From: an uncultured Bacilli bacterium
Lineage (GTDB): Bacteria; Bacillota_I; Bacilli_A; RF39; UBA660
Length of the DNA: 35,940 nucleotides
Reading direction: 5' to 3'
Assembly (NCBI GenBank): GCA_944332715.1
Contig: CALVKN010000011.1
Coordinates: 1 to 35,940 of the forward strand
This document shows positions 25,508-33,465 of this stretch, one piece after another; positions within the stretch are counted from its first letter, which is position 1, and the number at the start of each line of letters is the position of its first letter. The position numbers and the translations under genes were made by a program. Under the pieces are notes generated by a model that saw nothing but the letters and a program-made list of their open reading frames with translations, was not told the DNA's origin and did not search any database.

Positions 25508-25583
25508 TGGCGCCCGATGTAGGACTCGAACCTACGACCTAACGGTTAACAGCCGTGCGCTCTACCGACTGAGCTAATCGGGC
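25508..25583 (-). tRNA. tRNA-Asn (GTT)
   Basis: 76-base cloverleaf on the minus strand: acceptor GCCCGAT / ATCGGGC, D-arm GCTC / GAGC, anticodon loop CTGTTAA (GTT), T-arm GTAGG / CCTAC with TTCGAGT, discriminator G and encoded CCA. Confidence 0.96.
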
Positions 25584-25670
25584 ATTACTCATTAAGTATA
25601 TATAAAATTTATTAAAAAATCAAGCATTTATTAAAGATTTTTACAAAAAAATGCATTTTTTTAGTAATAT

Positions 25671-26096
25671 TTACAAATAAGGCTTTAAATTGTTGATTTG
25701 ATCTTCCAACGTTGCAAGCAAATCTAAAAGTAATTTTTGTTCTTCACTATTTAGATTATCTAAATCATTATTCTTAAATCCATTTAATTTAAGGATTCCT
25801 TTATTCATGCCTTCGATCATCATTTTAGTAATTTTTTTATCATCATCTTTAATTAATTTTATATCTGTATACATTTCATTAAATAACTTAACAAACATAT
25901 TTATTTCTTTCGGAGTTTCCTCTTCCTTATTAAGAAGTTTATTTATTTTTAATTTATATTGTTGATAAACCTTCTTTTTACCAACAATAATTTCTTTTAA
26001 TTCTCTACATAAAACTTTATCTTTAACTTCATCAATACCTACAATACCCATTGTAACTACCTTGTACATTTCATTTAATATATCTATATTATTCAT
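25671..26096 (-). CDS. Small helical protein, resembles the protein at 34726
   Basis: This 141-residue protein is unrecognised, all-helical, and has no membrane span or signal. It reads IDILNEMYKVVTMGIVGIDEV...CRELKEIIVGKKKVYQQYKLKINK and later MIEGMNKGILKLNGF. The same layout appears in the protein at 34726 (INVLDELNKGVCMRQDAI...NLKKVLNEQYKKYQNITKKIAK...LLQGTNMGIIEGRKLL), so the two are paralogues of a lineage-specific family, possibly a four-helix bundle. Its SD (GGTGA) lies in the 3' arm of a perfect hairpin (26104-26122), so translation may be regulated. It follows RNase J on the same strand, with 39 bp between. Confidence 0.7.
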   Translation of the reverse strand: MNNIDILNEMYKVVTMGIVGIDEVKDKVLCRELKEIIVGKKKVYQQYKLKINKLLNKEEETPKEINMFVKLFNEMYTDIKLIKDDDKKITKMMIEGMNKGILKLNGFKNNDLDNLNSEEQKLLLDLLATLEDQINNLKPYL

Positions 26097-26103
26097 TAGT
26101 ATT

Positions 26104-26122
26104 CACCATTTATATTATGGTG
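26104..26122 (-). promoter_or_regulatory. Hairpin that hides the ribosome binding site of the small helical protein
   Basis: CACCAT / ATGGTG with a 7-base loop; on the minus strand the second arm carries the GGTG SD 7 bases before the ATG at 26096. On the plus strand the same hairpin is followed by a T-run, but no plus-strand gene ends here. Confidence 0.5.
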
Positions 26123-26135
26123 ATATTTTTTTATA

Positions 26136-27773
26136 TTATACTTCTTGTACAACTGCAATAATCATTGGTTTACATTCAGTTTCTTGATATAAATAATTAC
26201 TTAATTTTTCTCTTATTTCAACCTTTATTTGATTAAAATCAACATGTGTTGGAGTTATATTTCTACTAATTATTTCTTCACAGATATTTTTTATTTCTTT
26301 AATCATATCTTGAGAATCTTTTACATAAATAAATCCTCTTGTAGTAACCTCAGGTCCAACAAGTAAAACTTTATCATGTTTATCAACTGTTGCACTAATA
26401 AGTACTATTCCATTTTCTGATAACATTTCACGGTCTTTAATAACTAAATCTCCGATATCATCATTACTTGTTCCATCAATTAACACATCATCTACTTTAA
26501 CCTTAGCAAAATTATCAACTAGCTTACCATCAACAAATGTTACTACATCTCCATTTTGTTTAAGTAAAATATTACTATCGGGAATTTTTAAAGCACTTGC
26601 TAAATTAGCATTATTTACCATATAACGGTACTCACCTTTAACAGGCATATAATACTTAGGATTAATAAGTTTAATCATTATCATCAAGTCTTCCCTAGAT
26701 GCATGATGTAATATTTCTTTTTCACTAGGAATAGTTTCAATACTACATCCAAACATAGCAAGTTCATTTTGTAACTTAACAAGTATCTTTTCCGTACTAT
26801 CATATCTCGGTTCAGCAAAAACTATCGTATCAGTACTCTTCAAAGTAACAAACTTATCATAATTATTTAGTATTTTATTCATATTCGCATATGGTTGTGT
26901 TTTATCATCCATAATTAAAAGAATTGCATTATCATCATTTACATTTGATAAATCCCCAAGAATTTCTGGATTGAAATCTAAATAACCTTCCTTTTTACTA
27001 AAATTAACAACATTTTGTAAACGTTTACCCATAATTACAATCTTTCGATGACTATTAGCTGCCGCTTCAAAAATTTCCGCAATTGTATATAAATGACTTG
27101 GTAAAACCGAAAATAAAATCCGTTTGTCATGATGGTTAATTACATCCCGCCAAAACTCTACCAAACGATGCTTCGGCGATGTATGACCATTTTTTTCGGC
27201 AAATGATGACTCAGATAAAAGGCACAAAACACCTTGTTTACCAACATAAGCAATTTTACCTAAATCCATATCATATGCGCCTTGCATGCTTGGATCAATT
27301 ATAAAATCTCCCGTATAACAAATTGCTCCATCTTTTGTATTAATAACATACATCACGGCATCAGGGCAACTATGGGAAACCGCAATTGGAAAAATAGAAA
27401 CATTACCAAAATTAATCTTACGATGCGGCTTAATCATTACAATATTTTTTTCATTTACGCCATCTTCCATAAGTTCAAATTTCGTAAATTTAGTAGCATA
27501 CACCTTAAGTTCTGGTATATCTTTAAGTAAATCGGCAACTGCTCCCATATTTTCTTTGTGTCCATGGGTAATAAATAATCCCTTAATTCTCTTACGGTTT
27601 TTTACTAAATATTTAAAATCTGGCATTATATAATCAATACCTAATAAATTTCCACTAGCAAACTTAATACCAGCATCAAAAACATAGATTTCATCATCTA
27701 CTTCAACAACATAAGAGTTCTTTCCACTTTCAGAAAGTCCTCCCAAACCAAAAATCTTTATTTTACTCAACAT
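26136..27773 (-). CDS. rnj: RNase J family protein with degraded metal site (J2-like)
   Basis: This 545-residue protein has the full RNase J architecture: metallo-beta-lactamase fold (FGLGGLSESGKNSYVVEV, VFDAGIKF), beta-CASP (SESSFAEKNGHTSPKH) and the C-terminal domain. The catalytic motif H-x-H-x-D-H reads H70-G-H72-K-E74-N75, so the aspartate is glutamate and the last histidine is asparagine. Later motifs PVHGE and HASGH read PVKGE and HASRED. It is therefore probably inactive or weak and acts as a partner of a catalytic RNase J1, as in the J1/J2 pairs of Firmicutes. The start is ATG 27773, with AGAAGG upstream; a GTG two codons earlier overlaps that site. The promoter TTGATT-N17-TATAAT is visible at 27817-27845. 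Confidence 0.9.
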   Translation of the reverse strand: MLSKIKIFGLGGLSESGKNSYVVEVDDEIYVFDAGIKFASGNLLGIDYIMPDFKYLVKNRKRIKGLFITHGHKENMGAVADLLKDIPELKVYATKFTKFELMEDGVNEKNIVMIKPHRKINFGNVSIFPIAVSHSCPDAVMYVINTKDGAICYTGDFIIDPSMQGAYDMDLGKIAYVGKQGVLCLLSESSFAEKNGHTSPKHRLVEFWRDVINHHDKRILFSVLPSHLYTIAEIFEAAANSHRKIVIMGKRLQNVVNFSKKEGYLDFNPEILGDLSNVNDDNAILLIMDDKTQPYANMNKILNNYDKFVTLKSTDTIVFAEPRYDSTEKILVKLQNELAMFGCSIETIPSEKEILHHASREDLMIMIKLINPKYYMPVKGEYRYMVNNANLASALKIPDSNILLKQNGDVVTFVDGKLVDNFAKVKVDDVLIDGTSNDDIGDLVIKDREMLSENGIVLISATVDKHDKVLLVGPEVTTRGFIYVKDSQDMIKEIKNICEEIISRNITPTHVDFNQIKVEIREKLSNYLYQETECKPMIIAVVQEV

Positions 27774-27816
27774 AATCACCTTCTAAAAATTAAAAAATAA
27801 GTTCTTCGGTAAATAA

Positions 27817-27845
27817 ATTATACCAAAAAACCCAATATTAATCAA
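27817..27845 (-). promoter_or_regulatory. Promoter of RNase J gene
   Basis: On the minus strand TTGATT (27845-27840), a 17-base spacer ending in TGG, and TATAAT (27822-27817): a -35 plus extended -10. The -35 overlaps the stop codon of the upstream gene. Confidence 0.7.
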
Positions 27846-28617
27846 CATATTCTTCACTTATGAGTTCACTAATTTTAACAATATCCAAGTCTTTAAAAAT
27901 AATACTATTAATAATTAATTGAATACTTTTTGTATCTGTATTCTTACTAACATAATATATATCTCCACTTTCAATATTGTTTTTTATATCAATTATAGTA
28001 CTATTATTTATAATTTTATCTGTTTTTACTAAATACTTACTATGTTTTCTACAAATATCCTCATTTGTTGGAGTAACATAACATACATTTGAATTATTAC
28101 TATACTTACTTAACAACGTTTCTAAATCATCAAAACTACTTACATCTCCATTTAACTGCTCTAATTTAGATTCCTGACTAAAAGTTTCTTTCGTAACCAC
28201 GACACTCGCAGGATAATTATTATCTTCAAAATAATTTATTATATCTTCATCATATTCTAAAATAAAAGAAACACTCCTCTTAGCACTATTTCCTTTATTA
28301 ATTATTTTATCAACATTACTATTTAAAGATACATCAGGATAAGTTACATCATACATTAAATAATAAGAATTAAATATTTCCATATCTTTCATATTATAAT
28401 AACTATCTCGCACATCAACAACTTTCCCATTTAAACCCGGAACAATGTAGTCTCCATTTATTGAAGCATTAACACTTGCAACCTCATAATTATCTTTTTC
28501 ATTTGTAATTTCTTTATATAAGTCATTATTTTCTAACATATAATTAGCTATTTTCTCCGTGTAAAAAAAACTAAAAATCACAATACCTATGATACCTATG
28601 TTTCTAAAAAGTTTCAT
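27838..28617 (-). CDS. Membrane-anchored extracytoplasmic protein, possible polysaccharide-deacetylase-like relic
   Basis: This 259-residue protein has one N-terminal membrane helix (about 7-20, IGIIGIVIFSFFY) and is otherwise outside the cell. The segment VPGLNGKVVDVRDSYYNM, then INKGNSAKRSVSFILEYDED, resembles the opening of secreted proteins of low-GC gut Firmicutes sometimes annotated as polysaccharide deacetylase. The catalytic D-D and H-x3-H motifs of that fold are not visible, so I do not claim activity. The SD GGGTGA lies 6 bases before the ATG. It sits between the XRE regulator (terminator between) and RNase J, whose promoter overlaps its 3' end. Confidence 0.6.
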   Translation of the reverse strand: MKLFRNIGIIGIVIFSFFYTEKIANYMLENNDLYKEITNEKDNYEVASVNASINGDYIVPGLNGKVVDVRDSYYNMKDMEIFNSYYLMYDVTYPDVSLNSNVDKIINKGNSAKRSVSFILEYDEDIINYFEDNNYPASVVVTKETFSQESKLEQLNGDVSSFDDLETLLSKYSNNSNVCYVTPTNEDICRKHSKYLVKTDKIINNSTIIDIKNNIESGDIYYVSKNTDTKSIQLIINSIIFKDLDIVKISELISEEYVD

Positions 28618-28663
28618 TTACTTCACCCAATAAAAATATATGATATTTATTATTTAATTTTCA

Positions 28664-28696
28664 TAAAAAAACAAATAGTGGAAAATCTATTTGTTT
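28664..28696 (-). terminator. Intrinsic terminator after XRE regulator
   Basis: On the minus strand AAACAAATAG / CTATTTGTTT, 8-base loop, then TTTTATG. Confidence 0.85.
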
Positions 28697-28698
28697 TA

Positions 28699-29055
28699 CT
28701 AACCAATTCTCTTTTTTACTAAATCCGAACCTCTTTTAGGATCTTCGAATAATATTTCATATACTAACTTATCCTTACGAAGTTCATCAATAAACATAAC
28801 TTCTTCACGAGTCATAGTCCTATATTCAGGCAATTCAGCATTTTCAACTTTAATAATATCATCTGTTCCAAGCAAGTAATCAGAAGTAACACCCAAAATG
28901 TTCATAAATTCAATAATAGTTTCGAGTGTTGGGTTTCTAGTTTCTTTCTCATAACAGCAAATTGCTGATTTACCAACACCAACCAAATTACCCAATTCCT
29001 CTTGCGTTAATTTTTTTCTTCTTCTAGCATCTCTAAGTCTACTACCTTTAAGCAT
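28699..29055 (-). CDS. XRE-family transcriptional regulator
   Basis: This 118-residue protein has an N-terminal Cro/CI-type helix-turn-helix: LKGSRLRDARRRKKLTQEELGNLVGVGKSAICCYEKETRNPTLETIIEFMNILGVTSDYLLG, followed by a short helical C-terminus that may mediate dimerisation. It would bind an operator as a dimer; the targets are unknown. I start at MLKGSRL (29055), where GAGGT lies just upstream; the frame continues 18 codons further but without SD. It lies downstream of ssb on the same strand with a 76-bp gap, and ends in a terminator. Confidence 0.92.
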   Translation of the reverse strand: MLKGSRLRDARRRKKLTQEELGNLVGVGKSAICCYEKETRNPTLETIIEFMNILGVTSDYLLGTDDIIKVENAELPEYRTMTREEVMFIDELRKDKLVYEILFEDPKRGSDLVKKRIG

Positions 29056-29131
29056 ACTATACCTCACTTTTCTTTTTTTAGTATAACTAAGTAATAGATA
29101 ATAATGCACAAAATTAACCTACAGTAAACTA

Positions 29132-29476
29132 TTAACTATTTTCTTTTGTCTTTTCTTTATAAGAACTAGATAAAAAAGTAACTCGTTCGGCAATTACTTC
29201 CGTAATATACTTCTTTTCCTTATCTTCTGTTTCATAACTTCTATTTTGAAGTCTTCCTTTAACTCCCAAAGTATCCCCAGTATGGCAAAATTCACTAGTG
29301 TTACTTGCAATACCATTCCATAAAACACAACGAATAAAATCAGTTTCATATTTACCATCGGTATTTTTAAAAGGTCTTTGAACTGCTAAAACTATTGTTG
29401 TATATTTTTTGCCATTTTCCGTTTCTATAACTGCAGGATCTTCTGTAAGGCGACCAACCAAAACCACTTGATTCAA
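29132..29476 (-). CDS. ssb: Single-stranded DNA-binding protein, short form
   Basis: This 114-residue protein is a single OB-fold SSB: MNQVVLVGRLTEDPAV, TTIVLAVQRPFKN, ETDFIRCVLWNGIA and GDTLGVKGRLQNRSYE are family-typical. The C-terminus stops at KEKTKENS and lacks the acidic DDDIPF tail that recruits partner proteins, so it resembles the short SsbB (competence/recombination type) rather than the main replicative SSB. It is not beside rpsF or rpsR either. The start is TTG, fixed by a perfect AAGGAGG eight bases upstream. Confidence 0.93.
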   Translation of the reverse strand: MNQVVLVGRLTEDPAVIETENGKKYTTIVLAVQRPFKNTDGKYETDFIRCVLWNGIASNTSEFCHTGDTLGVKGRLQNRSYETEDKEKKYITEVIAERVTFLSSSYKEKTKENS

Positions 29477-29572
29477 AATTTTTACCTCCTTTCTTAAAAG
29501 AATTTATCAATAAATTAAAAATAATGCAAATCACCATTCAGTAAATTTTCCTTGTATTTTTGCCATTTTTTT

Positions 29573-29622
29573 CTTATTTTATTAAAAATTTTTCAAAAAT
29601 TACTTTCAATTTTTAAAATAAG
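29573..29622. repeat. AT-rich imperfect inverted repeat between ssb and the tail-anchored gene
   Basis: CTTATTTTATTAAAAATT (29573-29590) and AATTTTTAAAATAAG (29608-29622) form a hairpin with a small bulge in the 225-bp divergent region. It could be an operator or simply AT-rich chance. Confidence 0.3.
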
Positions 29623-29701
29623 TAAAACTTTCAAAATAATTAACTATTGTATTTTTCGTCAAAATTTGCTAAACTATTTACAGAATATAGGAGTGTTTGC
29701 T

Positions 29702-30469
29702 ATGGGTGAAATAATTAATCTAAGTGAAAAAATTAAAGAAAATTTAGAACACAAAAAAGAAAAGTATCCTAACTTAAGAGAATTTCAATATGATGATACG
29801 ACAGATACACTAACTTTTCGTGGTGAATCATTTTCTCCAGCAGGATTTTCTTTAATTCATACTGATCCAGCTTTTTTTGAATTAGTTCCAGAGTCTATCT
29901 TTGCTTATTTAAAAAATGGTTTTTATTATCAAAGCCCTAATGAACTATCCAAAATAAAAAATATGATTGCTGCAGAATTAGTTATAACTGAAGAAGAAGT
30001 ATTGCAATTAAAAAAATTCGTTGTCCAATATTTAACTAGACTAACAATTTATATGAATAATAAACATTTAATTGATAGTAAAGCATCTCAAAATAATGAA
30101 ATAAGTAATTTCCTTAGCAATTTACTAGAAAGAGGAAAAGTTATTGATGGTGCTAAAAGCGGTTTTTATAAAGGTCCCGCTGCTCAAGTAGTAAAAGATG
30201 AATACGAAGAATTTATTAAACCACCTGAAAATAATTTAAATACTCAAGAAGAAACAAATACTCAAACTTTAGGTAATAGCATGGATAGAGGTATGTCCCT
30301 AACTAGAAAATCACCTAAAAATATAACCTATATATTCCCAGAACAACAAGATGTTGATGAATCATTCAACAAAAAACAACATTTGGGAATGGCTGGTTTT
30401 ACAAGCATTGTCCTTATAATTGCTACTGCTATAACATTCGGTATGTATCTAGCATTAAAACTTATGTAA
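29702..30469 (+). CDS. Hypothetical tail-anchored membrane protein
   Basis: This 256-residue protein is not recognised. It has a soluble N-terminal part with TDTLTFRGESFSPAGFSLIHTDPAFFELVPESI, a helical middle (ELVITEEEVLQLKKFVVQYLTRLTIYM), and a flexible linker rich in N, T and Q (about 175-195). A single C-terminal membrane helix (GFTSIVLIIATAITFGMYLALKLM) ends at the stop, so the bulk faces the cytoplasm. The start at 29702 has AGGAG eight bases upstream; the longer frame has 50 extra codons through AT-rich promoter DNA. It is monocistronic, divergent from ssb, and ends at a bidirectional terminator facing rubrerythrin. Confidence 0.75.
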   Translation: MGEIINLSEKIKENLEHKKEKYPNLREFQYDDTTDTLTFRGESFSPAGFSLIHTDPAFFELVPESIFAYLKNGFYYQSPNELSKIKNMIAAELVITEEEVLQLKKFVVQYLTRLTIYMNNKHLIDSKASQNNEISNFLSNLLERGKVIDGAKSGFYKGPAAQVVKDEYEEFIKPPENNLNTQEETNTQTLGNSMDRGMSLTRKSPKNITYIFPEQQDVDESFNKKQHLGMAGFTSIVLIIATAITFGMYLALKLM

Positions 30470-30479
30470 TTTAGGCACT

Positions 30480-30511
30480 CAAAAACAGAACCATAACGGT
30501 TCTGCTTTTTT
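30480..30511. terminator. Bidirectional terminator between tail-anchored gene and rubrerythrin
   Basis: CAGAACC / GGTTCTG with a 5-base loop; T-rich on both strands after the stem. Confidence 0.85.
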
Positions 30512-30519
30512 GTTGATTA

Positions 30520-31059
30520 TTAATAATTTTCTTTTCTAAGTTCAAAGAAACTTTGAGGATGTGCACAAACTGGACATACTTTTGGAGCTTCTTTTCCAAC
30601 AACAACATGTCCACAATTACGGCAAATCCAAATTGCTTCTCCATCTTTACTAAATACTAACTTATCTTCAACATTCTTAAGAAGTTTACGATATCTTTCT
30701 TCATGTTCTTTTTCAATTGCAGCTACACCTTCAAACAAAAAGGCAATTCTTTCAAATCCTTCTTCACGTGCTACTTTAGCAAATTCTGCATACATATCAG
30801 TCCATTCATAATTTTCTCCTTCAGCAGCATCAAGTAGGTTTTCTGCAGTTGTAGGAATATCTCCACCATGAAGTTCTTTAAACCACATCTTAGCATGTTC
30901 TTTTTCATTATTAGCAGTTTCTTCAAAAATTGCTGCTATTTGTTCATAACCTTCTTTTCTTGCTTTTGATGCATAATAAGTATACTTATTTCTTGCTTGA
31001 GATTCTCCAGCAAATGCTGCCATTAAGTTAGCTTCAGTTTTACTTCCTTTTAATTCCAT
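30520..31059 (-). CDS. rbr: Rubrerythrin
   Basis: This 179-residue protein is a peroxide-reducing di-iron protein of anaerobes and microaerophiles. The N-terminal four-helix domain has the E-x2-H type iron ligands ([40 protein letters not shown]). The C-terminal rubredoxin domain binds one iron through CRNCGH and CPVCAH. The start is ATG 31059; its SD (GGAGGAG) is formed by the last codons of the PerR-like gene, which ends two bases before it. They form an operon, which fits peroxide-sensing control. Confidence 0.96.
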   Translation of the reverse strand: MELKGSKTEANLMAAFAGESQARNKYTYYASKARKEGYEQIAAIFEETANNEKEHAKMWFKELHGGDIPTTAENLLDAAEGENYEWTDMYAEFAKVAREEGFERIAFLFEGVAAIEKEHEERYRKLLKNVEDKLVFSKDGEAIWICRNCGHVVVGKEAPKVCPVCAHPQSFFELRKENY

Positions 31060-31061
31060 TT

Positions 31062-31427
31062 TTACTCCTCCTTCTGACAATTCTCACAAAGTCCTTCTAA
31101 AACTATTTTGTAACTCACTACTTTATTATCTTTATAGTTCGTAGGTTTCTTGAAATCTAAATCATAAATATCAATTATTTTATGACATTTAGTGCACAAA
31201 AAATGTTGATGATCTTCTCTTTTATCATAACGAAGTTTGTCTGTTCCATCATATATCACATCAATTTCTCCAGTATCAACCAAAGACTTTAAATTGCGAT
31301 AAATTGTCCCTAAACTAATTCTAGATAACTTTTCTCTTGCTGCATAATAAAGTCCATAAGCATCTAAATGTTCATTACTATTATTAATGATATCTAGTAT
31401 TATTTTTCTTTGCATTGACCTTCGCAC
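31062..31427 (-). CDS. perR: Fur-family peroxide regulator (PerR-like)
   Basis: This 121-residue protein has the Fur winged helix ([33 protein letters not shown]), the metal-binding H-rich segment [19 protein letters not shown], and a second CxxC (CENCQ), giving the structural zinc site of PerR/Fur. The start is GTG with TTAGGAGG six bases upstream. Coupling to rubrerythrin and a palindromic operator at the transcription start point to peroxide-responsive autorepression. Fur or Zur cannot be excluded by sequence alone, but the rubrerythrin partner favours PerR. Confidence 0.9.
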   Translation of the reverse strand: MRRSMQRKIILDIINNSNEHLDAYGLYYAAREKLSRISLGTIYRNLKSLVDTGEIDVIYDGTDKLRYDKREDHQHFLCTKCHKIIDIYDLDFKKPTNYKDNKVVSYKIVLEGLCENCQKEE

Positions 31428-31442
31428 TATAAACCTCCTAAC

Positions 31443-31490
31443 TAGTAATGATTACTATTTAATTATACCAAATCATCTAATTTTAATCAA
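31443..31490 (-). promoter_or_regulatory. PerR-rubrerythrin promoter with Per-box-like operator
   Basis: On the minus strand TTGATT (31490-31485), a 17-base spacer ending in TGG, and TATAAT (31467-31462). Just downstream, over the likely start point, is a perfect 7-1-7 palindrome, TAGTAAT-N-ATTACTA (31443-31457), which fits the Per/Fur box form TTATAAT-N-ATTATAA at five of seven positions per arm. Confidence 0.8.
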
Positions 31491-31532
31491 CGTAATTTTA
31501 TAAATTTTAACACATTAACATTTATTATACAC

Positions 31533-31560
31533 AAAAATCAAGAGTAAAATTACTCTTGAT
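31533..31560 (-). terminator. Intrinsic terminator after spoVS
   Basis: On the minus strand ATCAAGAGTA / TACTCTTGAT with a 4-base loop, then TTTTTG. The stem reaches the spoVS stop codon. Confidence 0.85.
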
Positions 31561-31820
31561 TATTTATTTTCTACAACTAATTTAATTGCTGTCTTCGCTT
31601 CTCCATTAATAACAATATCATTAAATGCTGGAGTAACAACTAAATTATCTCCCGTCGGAGCAACAAACCCACGGCATATAGCAATTGCCTTGATTGCTTG
31701 ATTAAGTGATCCAGCTCCGACCGTTTGAATTTCCACTTGTTTTTTCTCACGATAAATATTTGCTATCGCTCCCGCAACTTTACTTGGATTAGATTTTGAT
31801 GAAACCTTTAAAATTTCCAT
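31560..31820 (-). CDS. spoVS: Stage V sporulation protein S (SpoVS)
   Basis: This 86-residue protein matches SpoVS along its length: MEILKVSSKSNPSKVAGAIANIYREKKQVEIQTVGAGSLNQAIKAIAICRGFVAPTGDNLVVTPAF is almost invariant in the family. SpoVS is an Alba-like small nucleic-acid-binding protein needed for spore coat assembly and septation in Bacillus, but it is also present in many non-sporulating bacteria. It is monocistronic here, with SD (AGAGAGGA) upstream and a terminator after it. Its presence alone does not prove sporulation. Confidence 0.96.
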   Translation of the reverse strand: MEILKVSSKSNPSKVAGAIANIYREKKQVEIQTVGAGSLNQAIKAIAICRGFVAPTGDNLVVTPAFNDIVINGEAKTAIKLVVENK

Positions 31821-31873
31821 TATAATGTCCTCTCTTTCTATCCAATTATATTAAAGAAAAATAAAAAATATCA

Positions 31874-31898
31874 CTAAAAAAGGAAGATTACTTCTTCC
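31874..31898 (-). terminator. Terminator of DUF308-like gene
   Basis: On the minus strand GGAAGA / TCTTCC with a 5-base loop, then TTTTTT. The stem includes the stop codon. Confidence 0.8.
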
Positions 31899-32415
31899 CT
31901 ACTAAATAATTTGTAAGCGGATCAATTAATTCTAATATTCCATGTATTAAATAAAAGTAACCTAATACAAGTATTTGAATATCATTTTCATAGTATAAAT
32001 TAATAGTTGTAAGTAAACCACTTAATATAAATAGTATTAATGTAACAATTTCTAAGATCCATATTTTATTTTTTCTATCATTGTAGTAGTCGGCTTTTTT
32101 TAACTTAATTAAAGACATAAATATAATCCAAATAAATAGTGATAATGCTAAATACCAAGGAACATTTTCAACATCTAAGAAACATACTATAACTAATGAA
32201 ATAATTGATGCAATTGTTGTAAGTAGTCCTTCATAATCTTTAGATTCACGCACTAAAATGAATTTAACCAAATTAAGTAAGCCATAAACACCTAAAACTG
32301 CTATAAATACAAGTTTAACTTGCACAAATTTAAATAATGGAAAAATAAGTACTAAACTACCACATACAATTAAAAATGCTGCAATAATAAGTTCTACCTT
32401 TTGTTTTTTATTCAT
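31888..32415 (-). CDS. HdeD/DUF308-like membrane protein
   Basis: This 175-residue protein has about six membrane helices in hairpin pairs (for example IIAAFLIVCGSLVLIFPLF and ILVLGYFYLIHGILELIDPL), the pattern of the DUF308/HdeD group. In E. coli HdeD is linked to acid resistance, but the role in Firmicutes is not known. The start has AGGAGG upstream. It lies 35 bp downstream of the HD-domain gene and may share its transcript. No functional residue can be named. Confidence 0.7.
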   Translation of the reverse strand: MNKKQKVELIIAAFLIVCGSLVLIFPLFKFVQVKLVFIAVLGVYGLLNLVKFILVRESKDYEGLLTTIASIISLVIVCFLDVENVPWYLALSLFIWIIFMSLIKLKKADYYNDRKNKIWILEIVTLILFILSGLLTTINLYYENDIQILVLGYFYLIHGILELIDPLTNYLVGKK

Positions 32416-32450
32416 CAGATACCTCCTACTTAAATAATAAGTTAGTTTTA

Positions 32451-33464
32451 CTAAAAAGTCAATTCTTTAATATCTTCCACATATGCATAAGTAGTATCAT
32501 GATAACTAAAAAATTTTTCATATTCATCTTTTGCAAAACTTGAAACTTCATTTATTCTTTTATAACTTCCATTAAACTTTACTAAAGGAATTACATTTCT
32601 CTTCTTTGTTTCAAAAGAAATATAAAAGCCATTAGGTTTATTATTTGTCTTAATCAATTTAGAAGATTCATTAAACTTTTTCCAACTAACAAAGTTATCT
32701 ACAAAAATACTAACTATTTCACTTTCTTTTTTATTATATAAATCATCTAAAGTTATAAGGCCTTTTTCATTTGCCATTTTTACCATTTCACTAACAAACT
32801 TCATTACATATTTATCAGTATTACCTTGTAATTCTTTAGCATATACTAAAACCATACACACAAACTCTAAAGCAATTTCTATATCTTTAAAACCTATTTC
32901 AGGACTTCCCTCTTCATTAGTTAAAACATCTAAGTTATCATATACTTTTTTTATTTCAGAAATTTTATAAGTATGTAACCAAATATAACAAGTATGAAGT
33001 ACCCCATCTAAGCGATCACAACATAAATTCGGCGATTTATTTTCTAGTATTGGATACTTACTTAAATCCTCTAGATCACTTAATTGAATGCCATCTTTCT
33101 TTAAAAACGCAAGTATTTCTTTATCACTAGCTAAAACATCTGTTATTTTCTTTTCTGAACTTTCTTGATTTAAATAATCTCCAAATACATAATCAATTGA
33201 ATGAGCAAAACAAGGGGTACCAACATCATGAAGTAATGCTGCAATAGTTGAAAACTTATCGTGGGTAAAATGCCAAGTCATATGTGCAACAACTAAACTA
33301 TGATCAAAACGAGTATATAAAAATAATGGACTATAAAATTTGGTATAATCACAACCACAAAACTGCGTAATATATTTAAGTCTATTTAAAGTTTTAGTAT
33401 TCAAATACTTATCTAAAAAATCTGGATACTCTTCATCTATAAATAGATTAAGATATTCTTGCAT
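32451..33464 (-). CDS. HD-domain phosphohydrolase
   Basis: This 337-residue protein has the HD metal site: TRFDHSLVVAHMTWH, then AALLHDVGTPCFAHS (H-D), and a later D in LCCDRLDGVLHTC. The overall plan (DHSLVV, LLHDVG-x-P-x-FAHS, CCDRLDGVL) is like the dGTPase/SAMHD1-like group, so nucleotides are the likely substrate, perhaps dNTPs. The C-terminal third is a mixed accessory domain. It starts one base after the stop of the 5'-nucleotidase gene, so the two are coupled, and together they could trim deoxynucleotide pools. The substrate is not proven. Confidence 0.85.
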   Translation of the reverse strand: MQEYLNLFIDEEYPDFLDKYLNTKTLNRLKYITQFCGCDYTKFYSPLFLYTRFDHSLVVAHMTWHFTHDKFSTIAALLHDVGTPCFAHSIDYVFGDYLNQESSEKKITDVLASDKEILAFLKKDGIQLSDLEDLSKYPILENKSPNLCCDRLDGVLHTCYIWLHTYKISEIKKVYDNLDVLTNEEGSPEIGFKDIEIALEFVCMVLVYAKELQGNTDKYVMKFVSEMVKMANEKGLITLDDLYNKKESEIVSIFVDNFVSWKKFNESSKLIKTNNKPNGFYISFETKKRNVIPLVKFNGSYKRINEVSSFAKDEYEKFFSYHDTTYAYVEDIKELTF

Positions 33465-33465
33465 A

